Shown here one piece after another: positions 9,370 to 16,236 of a DNA stretch of 64,000 nucleotides. The DNA is taken from NCBI RefSeq assembly GCF_001245615.1, contig NZ_CWKH01000001.1, positions 1,922,001-1,986,000 on the forward strand, read 5' to 3'. The notes under the pieces were generated by a model. That model was not told the DNA's origin, did not search any database, and saw nothing but the letters and a program-made list of their open reading frames with translations. The translations under genes were made by a program, and so were the position numbers. How positions within the stretch are numbered: the first letter of the stretch is position 1; every line of letters starts with the position of its first letter. Source of the stretch: Mycolicibacterium neworleansense (GTDB lineage: Bacteria > Actinomycetota > Actinomycetes > Mycobacteriales > Mycobacteriaceae).

Positions 9370-10040
9370 AGCACGATCGCCGTCAGCGTCACACCGTCAC
9401 GTACCGACCAGCGGCCGTCCAGCGCGGTCAGCGGTGGACCATGTTCGGCGGCCGGGTCGATGAGGATCTGCGACCGAAATGTCCCGGCAGTGCCAGAGGC
9501 CTCCACCGCGAACGTGATGTGGGCGTCCTCGAAACCGAGCCAGCGGTGGGTCAGTGGATACCAGACCTTGTAGGTGGCCTCCTTGGCGCAGAACAGGATT
9601 CGGTCCCAGTGCAGACCGTCGGGCAGCCCGCTGAGTTCGGAACGCTCCAACGGCAGTGAGATGGCACCAAGGACCCCGTCGGGCAGCACATCATGCGGTT
9701 CGGCATCGATACCCACGGAACGGACCCCACCGACCCGGCCGACCACCGCTCCGCGGAAGCCCTGACAGTGCGTCAGGCTGCCGACGATCCCATCGGGCCA
9801 GCACGGCTCGCCCTTGTCCCCCTTGAGGATCGGCACCGGACCCACGCCGAGCTCGCCCAGCGCCTGGCGGGCGCAGTAGCGCACCGTGGTGAACTCGTTG
9901 CGTCGCTTGGCCACCGCCTTGGCCACCAGGGCGGCCTCCTCGGGCAGCGCCGTGAGACCCGGCGGGTCGTCGTACATCTCGGCCGAGGCGAGTTTGTCCG
10001 GCATGTCGGGCAGCACCTGCCCCAGCAACGTGTCGCTCAT
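9366..10040 (-). CDS. pptT: 4'-phosphopantetheinyl transferase PptT (Sfp type)
   Basis: 224 residues. Sfp/EntD-type signatures are present: [12 protein letters not shown] (Mg-binding Asp and Glu) and [15 protein letters not shown], plus the PPTase lead region [13 protein letters not shown]. PptT transfers the phosphopantetheine arm of CoA to carrier domains of type I FAS, polyketide synthases (mycolate and lipid synthesis) and NRPS siderophore synthases, and is essential in mycobacteria. ATG at 10040 is used because it gives the expected length and overlaps the stop of the upstream phosphoesterase by 4 bp. The linkage of the two genes is conserved in mycobacteria. Confidence 0.95.
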   Translation of the reverse strand: MSDTLLGQVLPDMPDKLASAEMYDDPPGLTALPEEAALVAKAVAKRRNEFTTVRYCARQALGELGVGPVPILKGDKGEPCWPDGIVGSLTHCQGFRGAVVGRVGGVRSVGIDAEPHDVLPDGVLGAISLPLERSELSGLPDGLHWDRILFCAKEATYKVWYPLTHRWLGFEDAHITFAVEASGTAGTFRSQILIDPAAEHGPPLTALDGRWSVRDGVTLTAIVL

Positions 10041-10999
10041 GCGCGCCTGGCCTTGATCCGCTCCTGCATCTGCTGGGCGTGCGCACGCATCTCGTCGGTG
10101 ATCTGGAAATGACCGCCGAACTCGTTGAGGTAGCCGGGTGTGTAGTTGGGGTCGGGCAGGATCTGGCGCAGCCACCGGAAGGGTTTGCGGCGCCGCCACT
10201 CCCGCGGATAGCCCACCGACACCTCCTCGAAGCGCACGTCGTCGTACCACGTGGTGCGCGGAATGTGCAGATGGCCGTACACCGAGCAGATCGCGTTGTA
10301 TCGGGTGTGCCAGTCCTTGGTGGCGGTCGTGCCGCACCACAGCGAGAACTCGGGATAGAACATCGCGTCGCAGGGTTCGCGGACCAGCGGGAAATGGTTG
10401 ACCAGGACCGTCGGGGTCATCCAGTCCAGATCGTCGAGTCGCTTGCGGGTGGCGGCCACCCGGTCGCGGCACCAGGCGTCGCGGGTCGCGTAGGGCTCGC
10501 TGGACAGCAGGAACTCGTCGGTGCCCACGACGTTGCGGTCGCGTGCGATGGCCAGCCCCTCGGCCTTGGTGGAGGCACCTTCGGGCAGGAACGTGTAGTC
10601 GTAGAGCAGGAACATCGGCACGATCGTGGCCGGGCCACCTTGTTCGGTCCACACCGGGAACGGGTGCTCAGGGGTGATCACACCCATCTGGTCGCACATG
10701 TCGACCAGGTAGTCGTAGCGCGCCCGGCCGAAGATCTGCATCGGGTCCTTGTTGGTGGTCCACAGCTCGTGGTTTCCCGGAACCCAGATGACCTTCGCGA
10801 ACCGCTTGCGCAGCAGGTCCAGGGCCCATCGGATCTCGTCGGTGCGTTCCCCGACATCACCGGCGACGATCAGCCAATCGTCGGGCGAGGCCGGGTACAG
10901 CGACTCGGTGACCGGCTTGTTCCCGGTGTGCCCGGTATGCAGATCGCTGATCGCCCACAGAATCGGCTGTCGGTCTCTCGACTCGTGATCAATCACCAC
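10037..10999 (-). CDS. Calcineurin-like metallophosphoesterase (Rv2795c-like)
   Basis: 320 residues. The metal-binding motifs of the superfamily appear in order: ISDLHTGH (D-x-H), VAGDVGE (GD), VPGNHELW (GNH) and VYGHLHIPR (GHxH). The gene is coupled to pptT by a 4-bp overlap. Known work on mycobacteria links the neighbour of PptT to removal of phosphopantetheine from carrier proteins, so an antagonistic role to PptT is reasonable, but this is from memory and context. I prefer the GTG at 10999. A TAGGCT -10 at 11022–11027 lies downstream of the alternative GTG at 11044 and would exclude it if that promoter is used. Confidence 0.88.
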   Translation of the reverse strand: MVIDHESRDRQPILWAISDLHTGHTGNKPVTESLYPASPDDWLIVAGDVGERTDEIRWALDLLRKRFAKVIWVPGNHELWTTNKDPMQIFGRARYDYLVDMCDQMGVITPEHPFPVWTEQGGPATIVPMFLLYDYTFLPEGASTKAEGLAIARDRNVVGTDEFLLSSEPYATRDAWCRDRVAATRKRLDDLDWMTPTVLVNHFPLVREPCDAMFYPEFSLWCGTTATKDWHTRYNAICSVYGHLHIPRTTWYDDVRFEEVSVGYPREWRRRKPFRWLRQILPDPNYTPGYLNEFGGHFQITDEMRAHAQQMQERIKARRA

Positions 11000-11021
11000 A
11001 GTTGCACCACCACAACGGACC

Positions 11022-11027
11022 AGCCTA
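11022..11027 (-). promoter_or_regulatory. Candidate -10 of the phosphoesterase–pptT–truB operon
   Basis: TAGGCT on the minus strand. It predicts a transcript start near 11015, about 16 nt before the preferred GTG start at 10999. Confidence 0.4.
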
Positions 11028-11051
11028 ACCGGGCGCCGGCGCACCGGGCCT

Positions 11052-11082
11052 TTGACAACTAGAACAGGTTCTCATTTATGGT
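11052..11082 (+). promoter_or_regulatory. Promoter with a KstR-like operator in its spacer
   Basis: A perfect -35 TTGACA (11052–11057) and a -10 TATGGT (11077–11082) flank TAGAACAGGTTCTC (11060–11073). This matches the published mycobacterial KstR operator pattern TnnAACnnGTTnnA at every fixed position except the last base. AGAAC-AG-GTTCT is itself a perfect dyad. Position in the promoter spacer suggests repression of the downstream gene at 11158. The match is seen directly; control by KstR is inferred. Confidence 0.55.
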
Positions 11083-11157
11083 CGAGTCCGTTGCGACCGA
11101 CCGCTACACTCCCCGCAAGCCGGGGAACGTTTTGCCACCAAACTATGAGGGGGTGTG

Positions 11158-11754
11158 ATGGCCGCCAAATTGCGTCGACTGTCGGCATCGACAGGCCTGG
11201 TTGCGGCGCTGGTATCGGCGGTGATCGTGGGGTGGCAATCGGGCCCGTCGGAAAGCGCCGGTGTCGGTCCGCTTCACCTCGATGCCACCGATCTCCCGAT
11301 GACCAACGTGTCGACGACGATCAAGTGGCCGGTCATCGAGACCACGGATCCGTCACCGTTCGATCCGTGCAACGACATCCCGTTCGACGTGGTCCAGCGC
11401 ATCGGCCTGGCCGTCACCCCGCCGGAGGCCGAGGACAGCCTGCGGTGCCACTACGACGCCGGGAACTACCAGATGGCGGTCGAGGCCTTCGTCTGGCGTA
11501 CCTACGAGCAGACCATCCCGCCCGACGCGGTCGAACTCGACATCGACGGACACCGGGCGGCCCAGTACTGGATCATGAAGCCGACCGACTGGAACGACCG
11601 CTGGTGGATCACCTGCATGGTCGCGTTCAAGACCAGCTACGGCCTCATCCAGCAGTCGCTGTTCTACTCGCCCATCCACTCCCCGGACCGGCCGGACTGC
11701 CTGCAGACCAACCTGCAGCGGGCCCACGAACTGGCGCCCTACTACAAGTTCTGA
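11158..11754 (+). CDS. DUF3558-like secreted/membrane-anchored protein (Rv2799-like)
   Basis: 198 residues from ATG 11158 (a GTG at 11155 is an alternative); GAGGGGG at 11147–11153 is the ribosome-binding site. One N-terminal hydrophobic segment (LVAALVSAVIVGW) without a lipobox Cys indicates a membrane anchor or signal peptide. The external part contains FDPCNDIPFDVVQRIGL and LRCHYD, the Cys-containing hallmark of the DUF3558 family, plus two more cysteines. Function is unknown. Order and size match Rv2799–Rv2800 of M. tuberculosis. The KstR-like operator upstream raises a link with sterol or envelope lipid metabolism. Confidence 0.75.
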   Translation: MAAKLRRLSASTGLVAALVSAVIVGWQSGPSESAGVGPLHLDATDLPMTNVSTTIKWPVIETTDPSPFDPCNDIPFDVVQRIGLAVTPPEAEDSLRCHYDAGNYQMAVEAFVWRTYEQTIPPDAVELDIDGHRAAQYWIMKPTDWNDRWWITCMVAFKTSYGLIQQSLFYSPIHSPDRPDCLQTNLQRAHELAPYYKF

Positions 11755-11768
11755 CGGCCGGCGATACG

Positions 11769-11774
11769 TAGCCT
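11769..11774 (+). promoter_or_regulatory. -10 element for a leaderless hydrolase gene
   Basis: TAGCCT followed by exactly 6 nt and the GTG start at 11781. The hydrolase may therefore be expressed independently of the upstream DUF3558-like gene. Confidence 0.5.
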
Positions 11775-11780
11775 GGCTAC

Positions 11781-13424
11781 GTGAGCACATTGCGCCGGTA
11801 CACCGGCAAGGTAGCCAGCCGCATTCTGGGCCTGCCGCCGCACGAGACCGACTTCACCGTGCAGCACGGGCTGCGGATACCGATGCGCGACGGTGTCGAA
11901 CTGGTCGCCGACCACTACGCGCCCGTCACGGACCGCCCCGCGGGCACGTTGCTGGTGCGCGGCCCCTACGGCCGCCGCTTCCCGTTCTCACCGGTGTTCG
12001 CGCAGGTGTACGCGGCGCGCGGTTATCACGTGGTGCTGCAGAGTGTGCGCGGCACATTCGGCTCCGGCGGGCAGTTCACCCCGATGGTCCACGAGATGGA
12101 CGACGGGGCCGACACCGTGGCCTGGTTGCGCGACCAGCCCTGGTTCACCGGGTCGTTCGCGACGGTGGGTCTGTCGTACCTCGGCTTCACCCAGTGGGCG
12201 CTGCTGGTCGACCCGCCCGCGGAGATGAAGGCCGCGGTCATCACCGTCGGCCCGCACGATTTCAGCGAATCCGCCTGGGGCACCGGATCGTTCTCCCTCA
12301 ACGACTTCCTCGGGTGGAGCGCGATGGTGGCCCGCCAGGAGGAGCCCGGTGTGGTTCAGGCCCTGTCGCGGCAGCTGCGCGGGCCCGCCGAGCTTGCCAA
12401 GGCGACCGCCGGCCTGCCCATGGGCGCGGCCGGCCGCCGGCTGCTGGGCACCGGCGCACCGTGGTACGAATCCTGGCTGGAGCACCCCGAACGCGACGAT
12501 CCGTTCTGGGACCGGCTGCGGTTCGAGGAGGCACTGCAGCGCGTCGAGGTACCCATCCTGCTGCTCAGCGGCTGGCAGGACCTGTTCTTGGACCAGACGC
12601 TGGAGCAGTACGAGCAGTTGCACCGGCGCGGCGTCCCGGTCGCGTTGACGGTCGGGCCGTGGACGCATACACAACTGCTGACCAAGGGGCTCACCACCCT
12701 GGTCGGCGAATCGCTGGACTGGCTCGGCACCCACCTGGGAGGTGACGGCGAAACCGACCGCAGCACGGTACGGGTACACGTCAACGGCGAAGGCTGGGTG
12801 GAGCTGGCCGACTGGCCGCCCGTCATGCCCGAGTACGAGTTGTTTCTGCAGCCGGCGGGACGGCTGGCCCCGACCCCGCCGCCGGAATCCGCGCCCAGTT
12901 CCTCGTTCGTCTATCACCCGGCCGACCCGACCCCCACCGTGGGTGGCCGCCTGCTCGCCGCGACCGGCGGTTACCGCGACGACACCCGGCTGGCCCGCCG
13001 TCGCGACGTGCTGACGTTCGACGCCGACCCGCTGACCGCCGATCTGTATGTGGCGGGCAATCCGATCGTCGAGCTGGCACACAGCTGCGACAACCCGCAC
13101 CACGATGTCTTCGTCCGGATCAGCGAGGTGGACGCAAAGGGCCGGTCCCGCAATGTGTCCGACGGATTCCGCCGTCTGAACGGCCACACCGGGCCGGTGC
13201 GTCTCGAGTTGGACGCCGTCGCACACCGTTTCCGGACGGGATCGCGGATCCGGGTGATGATCGCCGGCGGCTCACATCCACGGTTCGCCCGCAATCTGGG
13301 CACCGCGGAGCCGCCGATCTCCGGCTCTCTGCTGGTGCGCGCCACCCACACGGTGCACCACGGCGAGGGCGGACTGTCCCGGGTGGTGCTGCCCGCCGGG
13401 GGTGTCCCGCCGTCAGCCCACTGA
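11781..13424 (+). CDS. CocE/NonD-family alpha/beta hydrolase (X-Pro dipeptidyl peptidase S15 type)
   Basis: 547 residues. The N-terminal hydrolase domain includes VRGPYG, the nucleophile elbow GLSYLG, the acid in SGWQDLF and the histidine in VGPWTH. The C-terminal domain is the jelly-roll of the CocE/S15 group (about 330–540; ADLYVAGNP through HTVHHGEGG). Family members hydrolyse esters or acyl groups such as cocaine or glutaryl-cephalosporins; the natural substrate here is unknown. It is equivalent to Rv2800. The last 12 bp overlap the convergent DUF1802 gene. No signal peptide, so cytoplasmic. Confidence 0.88.
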   Translation: MSTLRRYTGKVASRILGLPPHETDFTVQHGLRIPMRDGVELVADHYAPVTDRPAGTLLVRGPYGRRFPFSPVFAQVYAARGYHVVLQSVRGTFGSGGQFTPMVHEMDDGADTVAWLRDQPWFTGSFATVGLSYLGFTQWALLVDPPAEMKAAVITVGPHDFSESAWGTGSFSLNDFLGWSAMVARQEEPGVVQALSRQLRGPAELAKATAGLPMGAAGRRLLGTGAPWYESWLEHPERDDPFWDRLRFEEALQRVEVPILLLSGWQDLFLDQTLEQYEQLHRRGVPVALTVGPWTHTQLLTKGLTTLVGESLDWLGTHLGGDGETDRSTVRVHVNGEGWVELADWPPVMPEYELFLQPAGRLAPTPPPESAPSSSFVYHPADPTPTVGGRLLAATGGYRDDTRLARRRDVLTFDADPLTADLYVAGNPIVELAHSCDNPHHDVFVRISEVDAKGRSRNVSDGFRRLNGHTGPVRLELDAVAHRFRTGSRIRVMIAGGSHPRFARNLGTAEPPISGSLLVRATHTVHHGEGGLSRVVLPAGGVPPSAH

Positions 13425-13976
13425 CCGACGCACCCGCTCGGCGACATCGCCCAGCGTCGCGTCGTCGTGCACGGGTGAGCCCCAGTCCGCCCGCACCGGC
13501 AGATCGACCCAGCTCTTGCAGCCGGCGAACTCGGGCGTGCGGGCCAGCCGGATGGGCGTGTGCAACGGACTCACCTGGACGACCAGGACTATCAGTCGGT
13601 GTCTGGGGCGGAAATCGAGCCGGTCGGCCCGCACCGATTCGGCCGTCCAGATGTGCAGCGGCGCCAACTCCTCGATCGATTCGGGCCGGTTCACCTCCAC
13701 TGCGGCAACCACTTTCGCGCCGGCCCGGATGGTCACCGCGTCCTCGGTGCTGTCGAGGGCGGCCGCGTCGAGCAGGTCTGCGTGTTGGGGGCGTACCCGT
13801 GCGGCATGGCTGTGCGCGACCGTCGGGAACAGGATGAACTCGGGAGCGGCCACCGAAAACCGCTTCTCGTGGATACCGCCTTTGCGCAGCAGTACGGTCT
13901 GACGACCATCGAGCAGTGCGTGCACCGCCGCGCTCCACTCCTTGAGCGCGGGTTGGGTCGCCAGGCTCTGGGTCAC
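13413..13976 (-). CDS. DUF1802 family protein
   Basis: 187 residues. Recognisable features of DUF1802 are ALKEWSAAVHALLDGRQTVLLRKGGIHE at the N-terminus, FILFPTVAHSHA, and a C-terminal segment ending in GCKSWVDLP. No known enzymatic motif, signal peptide or membrane segment. Its ATG overlaps the stop codon of the DUF2277 gene by 4 bp, so the two form a small operon. Function is unknown; I do not propose one. Confidence 0.8.
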   Translation of the reverse strand: MTQSLATQPALKEWSAAVHALLDGRQTVLLRKGGIHEKRFSVAAPEFILFPTVAHSHAARVRPQHADLLDAAALDSTEDAVTIRAGAKVVAAVEVNRPESIEELAPLHIWTAESVRADRLDFRPRHRLIVLVVQVSPLHTPIRLARTPEFAGCKSWVDLPVRADWGSPVHDDATLGDVAERVRRSVG

Positions 13977-14239
13977 TGCGCGGCCAGCCGGGCGCGAACC
14001 TCCGGACGGCGCAGCGGCGGAACGGTCTTGGGCGGCTGCCGGCGTGGGGCCAGTCCGTCCAGCAGCCGGGTGGTCGTCGCGGTGACCTCGGCGACGGCGG
14101 CCTCGAACGCCTCGACGTTGGCCCCGGTCGGACGGGTGATACCGCTGACCTTTCGCACGTACTGCCGGGCCGCGGCCTCGATCTCTTCGTCAGTGGCTGC
14201 GGGCTCCAGCCCGCGCAGTTCGGTGATATTGCGGCACAT
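13973..14239 (-). CDS. DUF2277 family small protein
   Basis: 88 residues starting MCRNITELRGLEPAATDEEIEAAARQYVRK, the strongly conserved N-terminus of DUF2277, followed by a helical region and a basic Pro-rich tail. Function is unknown. The ATG is preceded by TATCGT with a 6-nt gap, predicting a leaderless transcript that also carries the DUF1802 gene. It is divergent from the enoyl-CoA hydratase gene across only 44 bp. Confidence 0.82.
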   Translation of the reverse strand: MCRNITELRGLEPAATDEEIEAAARQYVRKVSGITRPTGANVEAFEAAVAEVTATTTRLLDGLAPRRQPPKTVPPLRRPEVRARLAAQ

Positions 14240-14245
14240 GACACC

Positions 14246-14277
14246 ACGATAGGCGGCGGATCACGTCACGATAGATT
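14246..14277. promoter_or_regulatory. Two divergent leaderless promoters in a 44-bp spacer
   Basis: TATCGT on the minus strand (14246–14251) and TAGATT on the plus strand (14272–14277) each end 6 nt before their start codons (14239 and 14284). The two -10 elements are only 20 bp apart, so the -35 regions must overlap the opposite promoter. Confidence 0.6.
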
Positions 14278-14283
14278 GATCGA

Positions 14284-15039
14284 ATGAGTGATGACGTACT
14301 GCTGATCGACACCACCGACCGAGTTCGCACCTTGACCCTGAACCGGCCCAAGTCGCGCAACGCCCTCTCGACCCAGTTGCGTACCGAGTTCTACGGCGCC
14401 CTGCGTGCCGCGCAGGCCGACGACGACGTCGACGTGGTCATCCTCACCGGCGCCGATCCGGTCTTCTGCGCGGGCCTGGATCTCAAGGAGCTCGGCGACA
14501 CCACCGAACTTCCCGACATCTCCCCCAAGTGGCCGGCCATGACCAAGCCGGTGATCGGCGCGATCAACGGAGCCGCGGTCACCGGGGGCCTGGAACTGGC
14601 GCTGTACTGCGACATCCTGATCGCCTCCGAGCAGGCCAAGTTCGCCGACACCCACGCGCGGGTGGGGCTGCTGCCGACCTGGGGCCTGAGCGTACGACTG
14701 CCGCAGAAGGTCGGCGTCGGCCTGGCTCGGCGGATGAGCCTCACCGGTGATTACCTCTCCGCGGCCGAGGCGCTGCGCGCCGGTCTGGTCACCGAGGTTG
14801 TCCCCCACGACGAGCTACTGCCCGCGGCCCGGCGGGTGGCGGCTTCGATCGTCGCCAACAATCAGGCCGCCGTACGTGCCCTGCTCGCCTCGTATCACCG
14901 CATCGACCAGTCCCAGACCAACCAGGGCCTGTGGATCGAAGCGGCTTCGGCCCGCGAGTGGATGGCGACGGCGAGCGGTGACGACATCGCGGCCAGCCGC
15001 AGTGCCGTGATCGAGCGGGGTCGCTCGCAGGTGCGCTGA
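14284..15039 (+). CDS. Enoyl-CoA hydratase/isomerase family protein (EchA16-like)
   Basis: 251 residues with the crotonase fold: NRPKSRNALS near the N-terminus, the oxyanion-hole segment FCAGLDLKEL and AVTGGLELALYCDI. The glutamate in GGLEL corresponds to one catalytic acid. The second catalytic glutamate of classical hydratases (in the PExxLG segment) is replaced; the equivalent stretch reads DTHARVGLLP. Hydratase activity is therefore uncertain, and another crotonase reaction is possible. The gene is predicted to be leaderless (TAGATT, 6 nt before ATG). Synteny suggests EchA16 (Rv2831). Confidence 0.85.
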   Translation: MSDDVLLIDTTDRVRTLTLNRPKSRNALSTQLRTEFYGALRAAQADDDVDVVILTGADPVFCAGLDLKELGDTTELPDISPKWPAMTKPVIGAINGAAVTGGLELALYCDILIASEQAKFADTHARVGLLPTWGLSVRLPQKVGVGLARRMSLTGDYLSAAEALRAGLVTEVVPHDELLPAARRVAASIVANNQAAVRALLASYHRIDQSQTNQGLWIEAASAREWMATASGDDIAASRSAVIERGRSQVR

Positions 15040-15051
15040 GGTTCAGGCTCG

Positions 15052-15495
15052 TCAGTCGACCAGCCAGCCCCTTCCGGTCTGGTCGGCGGCGAGTTCCTCG
15101 ACGCTCATCCCGTCGATGAGCCGGTCCAGCGCACCGATCATCGTCGCGCATTCGCGCGCCGGGTGGTCTTTCGGGCAACTCAACGCATGGGCCAGGAACT
15201 GTTGCGCCCCTTGTGCTTGCGCGATCACCCGATCAAGCGCGGCGATCTGCTCGCGGACCGTTTCGCGCCACTGCTCACTGGGCGCGTCCAGCACTGCGGC
15301 CGCGGTGTCGAGCGGAAGACCCAACCGGTTCACGATCTTGAGCAGCGCCAGCCGGCGAAGCTCCTCGGGCCCGTACATCCGCTTGCCGGCTCGCCGCAGC
15401 GACGGCGACACCAGCCCGCGTTCGTCGTAGTATCGCAACGCCGACGGGCTCATCTGCAAGCGCGCAGCGGCCTCACCGATCGGGATCAGGTCCAT
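15052..15495 (-). CDS. MerR-family transcriptional regulator
   Basis: 147 residues from ATG 15495. The MerR winged helix is clear: IPIGEAAARLQMSPSALRYYDERGLVSP with the wing RMYGPEELRRLALL, then a dimerisation coiled coil (REQIAALDRVIAQAQGAQQFLAHAL). Two cysteines follow in SCPKDHPARECA. They could bind a metal or thiol-reactive ligand, but the spacing is not that of MerR, CueR or SoxR. It is divergent from a methyltransferase gene whose promoter has a MerR-type long spacer and a dyad, so control of that gene is the obvious hypothesis. An upstream ATG at 15531 is less likely because it would run through the promoter. Confidence 0.85.
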   Translation of the reverse strand: MDLIPIGEAAARLQMSPSALRYYDERGLVSPSLRRAGKRMYGPEELRRLALLKIVNRLGLPLDTAAAVLDAPSEQWRETVREQIAALDRVIAQAQGAQQFLAHALSCPKDHPARECATMIGALDRLIDGMSVEELAADQTGRGWLVD

Positions 15496-15503
15496 TCCGC
15501 CAT

Positions 15504-15534
15504 TTGACTTCAACCTGGCTTGAACCGGCAAGGT
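15504..15534 (+). promoter_or_regulatory. MerR-type promoter (19-bp spacer) with dyad, leaderless
   Basis: A -35 TTGACT (15504–15509) and -10 CAAGGT (15529–15534) are separated by 19 bp, the over-long spacing typical of promoters activated by MerR proteins. The dyad TTCAA-N6-TTGAA (15509–15524) lies in the spacer. The -10 ends 6 nt before the ATG at 15541, so the transcript would be leaderless. Confidence 0.6.
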
Positions 15535-15540
15535 CTACCT

Positions 15541-16152
15541 ATGGACGCCGCGCGTGCGATCAATCACCACGCCGACCACCCCGGGTTCGCGGGGGCCGGC
15601 GGGGTGTTGTGCGGGTTGGTCTTTCTCCTGGTGGGCCGGGCAAAAGCCAGGCTGGCCGCCGATACTGCGCAGATTTCGGCGCAGGACCATGTCGTGGATG
15701 TGGGCTGCGGGCCGGGTACTGCCGCACGCGTGGCCGCTCGTCGCGGGGCGCGGGTGACGGGTGTGGATCCGGCCCCGATAATGCTGCGGATCGCGCGTCT
15801 GGTCACGCCGAGGCGGGCGCCCATCACGTGGAGCGAGGGCACCGCCGAAGCCCTGCCGGTGCGGGACGGCTCGGCGACGGTGGTGTGGGCGCTGGCCACC
15901 GTGCACCACTGGCAGGACGTCGACAAGGCGGTGGCCGAGGCACGACGGGCGCTGGGCCCGAGCGGGCGGTTGATCGCGATCGAGCCGCACTCACCGGCGG
16001 ATGCGACCGGATTGGCCAGCCACGGCTGGACGCAGCAGCAGGCCGAGGCATTCGGTGCGTTGTGTCGGGATGCCGGATTCGGAGACGTGTCCGTGGCCGG
16101 GCACGGCAGCGGCAAGGGGGCCGTCTGGGTGGTCAGCGGAACGCGCCTGTAG
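15541..16152 (+). CDS. Class I SAM-dependent methyltransferase
   Basis: 203 residues. Motif I is VVDVGCGPGTAARVAARRGARVTGVDP (about 55–80), followed by ATVHHW and the post-II region RRALGPSGRLIAIEP, as in the UbiE/Methyltransf_11 group. An N-terminal hydrophobic stretch (GAGGVLCGLVFLLVG) may pack against the membrane. The substrate is unknown. Because it is divergent from a MerR regulator with a matching promoter, it may respond to a toxic small molecule, for example as a detoxifying or resistance methyltransferase (inference). Confidence 0.85.
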   Translation: MDAARAINHHADHPGFAGAGGVLCGLVFLLVGRAKARLAADTAQISAQDHVVDVGCGPGTAARVAARRGARVTGVDPAPIMLRIARLVTPRRAPITWSEGTAEALPVRDGSATVVWALATVHHWQDVDKAVAEARRALGPSGRLIAIEPHSPADATGLASHGWTQQQAEAFGALCRDAGFGDVSVAGHGSGKGAVWVVSGTRL

Positions 16153-16190
16153 CCCGCAGGTGCGCGACCGTGCGCAGAATGTCGGCGCGG

Positions 16191-16226
16191 CGCGGCGTGT
16201 CGGGGTGCAAACACGCACGCTCGCGG
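16191..16226. repeat. Dispersed intergenic repeat, copy A
   Basis: A 36-nt sequence that matches the reverse complement of 33209–33244 at 32 of 36 positions. The weaker similarity extends about 20 nt further left. It lies in the 3' flank of dinF, 4 bp outside the IS target duplication. Confidence 0.6.
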
Positions 16227-16230
16227 GGCG

Positions 16231-16236
16231 ACTAGG
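16231..16236. repeat. Target-site duplication of the IS, left copy (ACTAGG)
   Basis: ACTAGG occurs directly outside both IS ends (16231–16236 and 17355–17360). It fits NCTAGN, the 6-bp target known for IS481. The CTA on the plus strand is a TAG stop codon on the minus strand. Confidence 0.85.

Noticed and set aside
13400..14300. Possible CRISPR array remnant between the hydrolase and echA16
   Set aside because: No direct repeats with spacers or cas-like frames are present; all of the space is filled by two short conserved genes.
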